In this document: positions 6,434 through 8,377 of the stretch, in pieces
How positions within the stretch are numbered: the first letter of the stretch is position 1
How the letters are laid out: each line of letters begins with the position of its first letter
Assembly: GCA_947285985.1 (NCBI GenBank)
Contig: CAMYPB010000035.1
Span: 1-8,377, forward strand
Direction: 5' to 3'
Length of the DNA stretch: 8,377 nt
Source: an uncultured Holosporaceae bacterium
Lineage (GTDB): Bacteria; Pseudomonadota; Alphaproteobacteria; RUG11792
Position numbers and translations under genes: made by a program
The notes under the pieces: generated by a model
Database searches by the model: none
Seen by the model: the letters and a program-made list of their open reading frames with translations, nothing else
Told to the model about the DNA's origin: nothing

Positions 6434-6504
6434 ATTTCATTGATCCACATATTCATTGTCATATCCAAAACATTTTGGAAGTGAGCGTTATCTATTTCAT
6501 TGAT
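6434..6504. repeat. 11-bp direct repeats flanking the trkH remnant
   Basis: ATTTCATTGAT occurs at 6434-6444 and again at 6494-6504, either side of the trkH-like segment. The right copy covers the last codons of the 203-aa gene. It resembles a target-site duplication but could also come from repair by microhomology. Confidence 0.7.
6443..6484 (+). pseudogene. Detached copy of the trkH 3' end (13 codons plus stop)
   Basis: Read on the plus strand this segment gives IHIFIVISKTFWK and a TGA stop, against IPIFIVISKTFWK and TAA in trkH. Of the 5 differences from 4461-4502, three are silent (ATC/ATA, AAA/AAG, TAA/TGA) and two fall in one codon (CCT/CAC). The last 29 bp before 6481 are identical to trkH. 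No match to trkH is visible further upstream. It ends 7 nt before the convergent 203-aa gene, much like the 12-nt gap between the real trkH and the 243-aa gene. It is a remnant, not an expressed gene. Confidence 0.85.
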
Positions 6505-7103
6505 GATTCGAGCATTATCCTCAGATTCAGCAGAAAATATTTCGTTGAATCTATGGAGTATCTCATCACCTCTCCAACACTCATAACATTATTTTTTATC
6601 TCAGAATTTTTTATCGCAAAACAGTGATTGTATATATCATCTATTTTCTCAATAAAATTTTTCGTATGCTCCAGATCAAAATTCTTCATAGATTGAAGCA
6701 TACAAGTCATCAAAAATTTTTCAATATCATGGACATTATCGTATAACTCGATGGGTAGCTTATCGATATCCCGAAAAATACGATATAACCCACCCTCATA
6801 ACAATTTGTATTCCTCGGAATAAAAATATCGAATATACTCTCCTTCATCTTCGAAACTTTCGTATAAATATAATGGAGGATAGTTTCAGACCCGTATATA
6901 TCGAAAAACTCGTTAATATCCATCTTATTCCATCGATAATAACTGATAACCTTCTTCGAAACATCCATGTATCTCACATCCAACTCCCTCAGACGCGATA
7001 TATCATCAGCCCTCTCAAAATAAGAATCCTTCGCTAAACAATATGAATTATTCAATGAACACAAAACGACAAATAAACTACAAACAACAAAAGATGATCT
7101 CAT
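6492..7103 (-). CDS. Exported protein, tandem paralogue family, 203 aa
   Basis: Family not recognised. ATG at 7101-7103 follows GAGGGG with a 5-nt gap. The signal peptide is MRSS, a hydrophobic core (5-17) and a likely cut at CLA|KD after residue 24. It aligns best with the 243-aa protein: a L-x-x-RY stretch (RELDVRYMD, 39-47; DDLGQRYVN in the other), YGS (70-72), LPIELYDN (116-123), FIEKIDDIY (150-158) and an aromatic C-terminal helix around YSIDSTKYF (182-190). It differs in being less acidic, with more Lys, and in lacking the N/P/T/E-rich tail. Its stop (6492-6494) lies in one of two 11-bp direct repeats; joining across them would extend the frame by 25 codons. It sits between the trkH remnant and dnaJ, with its own promoter. 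Probably periplasmic or secreted; role unknown. Confidence 0.8.
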   Translation of the reverse strand: MRSSFVVCSLFVVLCSLNNSYCLAKDSYFERADDISRLRELDVRYMDVSKKVISYYRWNKMDINEFFDIYGSETILHYIYTKVSKMKESIFDIFIPRNTNCYEGGLYRIFRDIDKLPIELYDNVHDIEKFLMTCMLQSMKNFDLEHTKNFIEKIDDIYNHCFAIKNSEIKNNVMSVGEVMRYSIDSTKYFLLNLRIMLESSMK

Positions 7104-7150
7104 AAATTCCCCTCACAATAAAACATGTATAATCAAAAGCTCATACTATA

Positions 7151-7159
7151 ATTATACCA
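7151..7159 (-). promoter_or_regulatory. Extended -10 promoter of the 203-aa gene
   Basis: On the minus strand TGgTATAAT is a perfect extended -10 element 47 nt before the ATG. The -35 region is poor. It lies just downstream of the dnaJ terminator hairpin, so the 203-aa gene is probably a separate transcription unit. Confidence 0.5.
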
Positions 7160-7182
7160 TATATAAATAGGAGGTATACAAA

Positions 7183-7221
7183 TATTATATAGATATCCAT
7201 CTTTTAGACATCTATATAATA
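7183..7221 (-). terminator. A/T-rich hairpin after dnaJ, probable terminator
   Basis: TATTATATAGAT (7183-7194) and ATCTATATAATA (7210-7221) form a perfect 12-bp stem with a 15-nt loop, 8 nt after the dnaJ stop. The stem has one G:C pair and is followed on the minus strand only by TTTG, so termination may be partial. Confidence 0.5.
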
Positions 7222-7229
7222 CTCATCGA

Positions 7230-8377
7230 TTATTTAGACAACCAATCTTTTATTCTCTTGAAAAAATCGAATGACTTCGGATTATTATTCTCAGATTCCT
7301 TTTCAAATTCCGTAAGTAATTCCTTCTGTTTTTTAGATAGGGAAACAGGGGTCTCGACGACAATCTCAACGATCATATCCCCTCGATTTCTGGAGTGTAC
7401 CATAGACATCCCCTTCGAACGTATCCTAAACTGATGTCCCGTTTGCGTTCCATGAGGAATCTTGATCTTGTGAATCTCGCCATCTATCGAAGGAATTTCT
7501 ATCTCTCCTCCGAGAGCCGCCTTCGAGAAACTAATAGGAACTTGAACATACAAATCAGAATCACGACGCGTGAATATTTTGTGAGGCTTGACACTGATAA
7601 AAACATACAAATCTCCAGAAGGCGCACCTTTGAATCCCGCTTCTCCTTCAGATTGTATACGTATGCGACTATCATTATCAACACCCGCAGGAATTGAAAC
7701 TTCTAGATTCTTCTCCCCTTTGATACGCCCACTCCCCGAACATTTCTTGCATGGATCCGATAAAATCGTCCCCGTTCCTCCACATGTTGGACATGTCTGC
7801 TCAATCGTGATGAATCCGTTCTGTCGACGTATACTCCCCCGTCCTCCACATGTCGGACACGGAGTTGGATGAGAATTTCCTGAACTCCCCGATCCATTGC
7901 ACGCATCACACCTCACAAATGTCGTATATTTTATATTGACCTTCGTCCCCTTGAAAGCTTCCTCAAGAGAAATCTCGATATTATAACGTATGTCAGATCC
8001 AGGTTGTTGAGTTGGACGTCTCGACCTAGACTCCCCCCCAAACATCTCCTCAAAAATATCAGAAAAACCTGAAAATCCTTCTGAAAAATCGAAACCTCCA
8101 AATCCCTGACCTCCAGAACGCGATCCTCCAAATCCCTGACCTCCAGAACGCGATCCCCCAAATCCCCCCTGAGAAAACGCATCTGGACCATAATGATCAT
8201 AAGCCGCTTTTTTCTGAGGATCCTTCAAAACTTCGTATGCCTCGTTTATTTCCTTGAATTTCTCTTCCGCTTCTTTATTACCCTGATTTTTATCGGGGTG
8301 ATACTTAACGGCTAGCTTCCTATAGGCCTTCTTGATCTCTTCATGTGTCGAATCTTTAGAGACCCCCAGTATGGAAT
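7230..8377 (-). CDS. dnaJ: Chaperone DnaJ (Hsp40), start beyond right edge
   Basis: A class A J-protein, co-chaperone that stimulates the DnaK ATPase and delivers unfolded proteins to it in the cytosol. The frame stays open to the edge; 381 residues are visible and roughly six to eight are missing, since it enters at SILGVSKD. The J-domain is intact with HPD at visible residues 26-28. A Gly/Phe region follows, with GFGGSRSGGQ present twice (a 30-bp tandem DNA repeat). Four zinc-binding CxxCxGxG motifs are complete: CDACNGSG, CPTCGGRG, CPTCGGTG and CKKCSGSG (about 156-216). The C-terminal substrate-binding domains are normal, ending in a charged tail. An internal ATG at 8226-8228 lies in the J-domain and is not the start. 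In many alphaproteobacteria dnaK lies upstream, which would be just outside the window. Confidence 0.97.
   Translation of the reverse strand, partial: SILGVSKDSTHEEIKKAYRKLAVKYHPDKNQGNKEAEEKFKEINEAYEVLKDPQKKAAYDHYGPDAFSQGGFGGSRSGGQGFGGSRSGGQGFGGFDFSEGFSGFSDIFEEMFGGESRSRRPTQQPGSDIRYNIEISLEEAFKGTKVNIKYTTFVRCDACNGSGSSGNSHPTPCPTCGGRGSIRRQNGFITIEQTCPTCGGTGTILSDPCKKCSGSGRIKGEKNLEVSIPAGVDNDSRIRIQSEGEAGFKGAPSGDLYVFISVKPHKIFTRRDSDLYVQVPISFSKAALGGEIEIPSIDGEIHKIKIPHGTQTGHQFRIRSKGMSMVHSRNRGDMIVEIVVETPVSLSKKQKELLTEFEKESENNNPKSFDFFKRIKDWLSK
8101..8160. repeat. 30-bp tandem duplication in the dnaJ Gly/Phe region
   Basis: 8101-8130 and 8131-8160 are identical at 29 of 30 positions (difference at 8127/8157), adding one extra GFGGSRSGGQ unit. 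Frame is kept. Confidence 0.95.

Noticed and set aside
4515..7103. Toxin-antitoxin, phage or CRISPR system in the accessory region
   Set aside because: No recombinase, nuclease, phage structural protein, spaced repeat array or small toxin-antitoxin pair is visible; the genes are exported proteins with individual promoters.
7170..7174. GGAGG on the plus strand suggesting a plus-strand gene after the 203-aa gene
   Set aside because: No start codon at a workable distance and no open frame; the region is explained by the dnaJ hairpin and the 203-aa promoter.
7395..8200. Other long frames inside dnaJ on both strands
   Set aside because: All overlap the conserved DnaJ frame and give low-complexity Arg-rich or otherwise incoherent products.

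Overview
The window is AT-rich, tightly packed bacterial DNA from what looks like a host-associated intracellular alphaproteobacterium, probably Rickettsiales or Holosporales. The evidence is an AmpG-family permease, an alphaproteobacterial-type class I GAPDH, a TrkH potassium transporter, a complete-type DnaJ, strong A/T codon bias, and a set of unrecognised exported proteins. The placement is inferred from gene content and protein character, not from a tree.

Layout, left to right: the start of a secreted N/P/E-rich protein running off the left edge (minus); an AmpG-like MFS permease (minus); a divergent intergenic region; gap (plus); trkH (plus, TTG start); three exported-protein genes of 243, 318 and 203 aa (all minus), the first ending 12 nt from the end of trkH; and dnaJ (minus), whose first few codons lie beyond the right edge. 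No stretch over 300 bases lacks a gene; gaps are about 90 to 190 nt and hold promoters, a strong hairpin terminator after the 318-aa gene and a weaker one after dnaJ.

The housekeeping genes (gap, trkH, dnaJ, ampG) are ordinary. The unusual part is 4461-7103. The three exported proteins look like one diverged paralogous family: each has a Sec signal peptide and shares spaced motifs (a G-containing helix start, an (L/V)PxxL(Y/C) motif, an F-x(2-3)-ID-x-(V/I)Y motif and an aromatic C-terminal helix). I do not recognise the family. A 29-bp exact copy of the 3' end of trkH lies 1,982 bp downstream of the original, between the 318- and 203-aa genes. The wider 42-nt match still encodes the TrkH C-terminus and a stop codon, with 3 of 5 differences silent. 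The two genes between these copies therefore look like a cassette inserted at the 3' end of trkH, or a segment duplicated there. The 318-aa gene also carries a G8 run and in-frame tandem duplications, as expected of a slippage-prone surface or effector protein.

The genes do not form one pathway. Likely roles are cell-wall muropeptide recycling (AmpG), central carbon metabolism (GAPDH), K+ uptake (TrkH), protein folding (DnaJ) and probable interaction with the host or envelope function (the exported family, inferred only from export and divergence).
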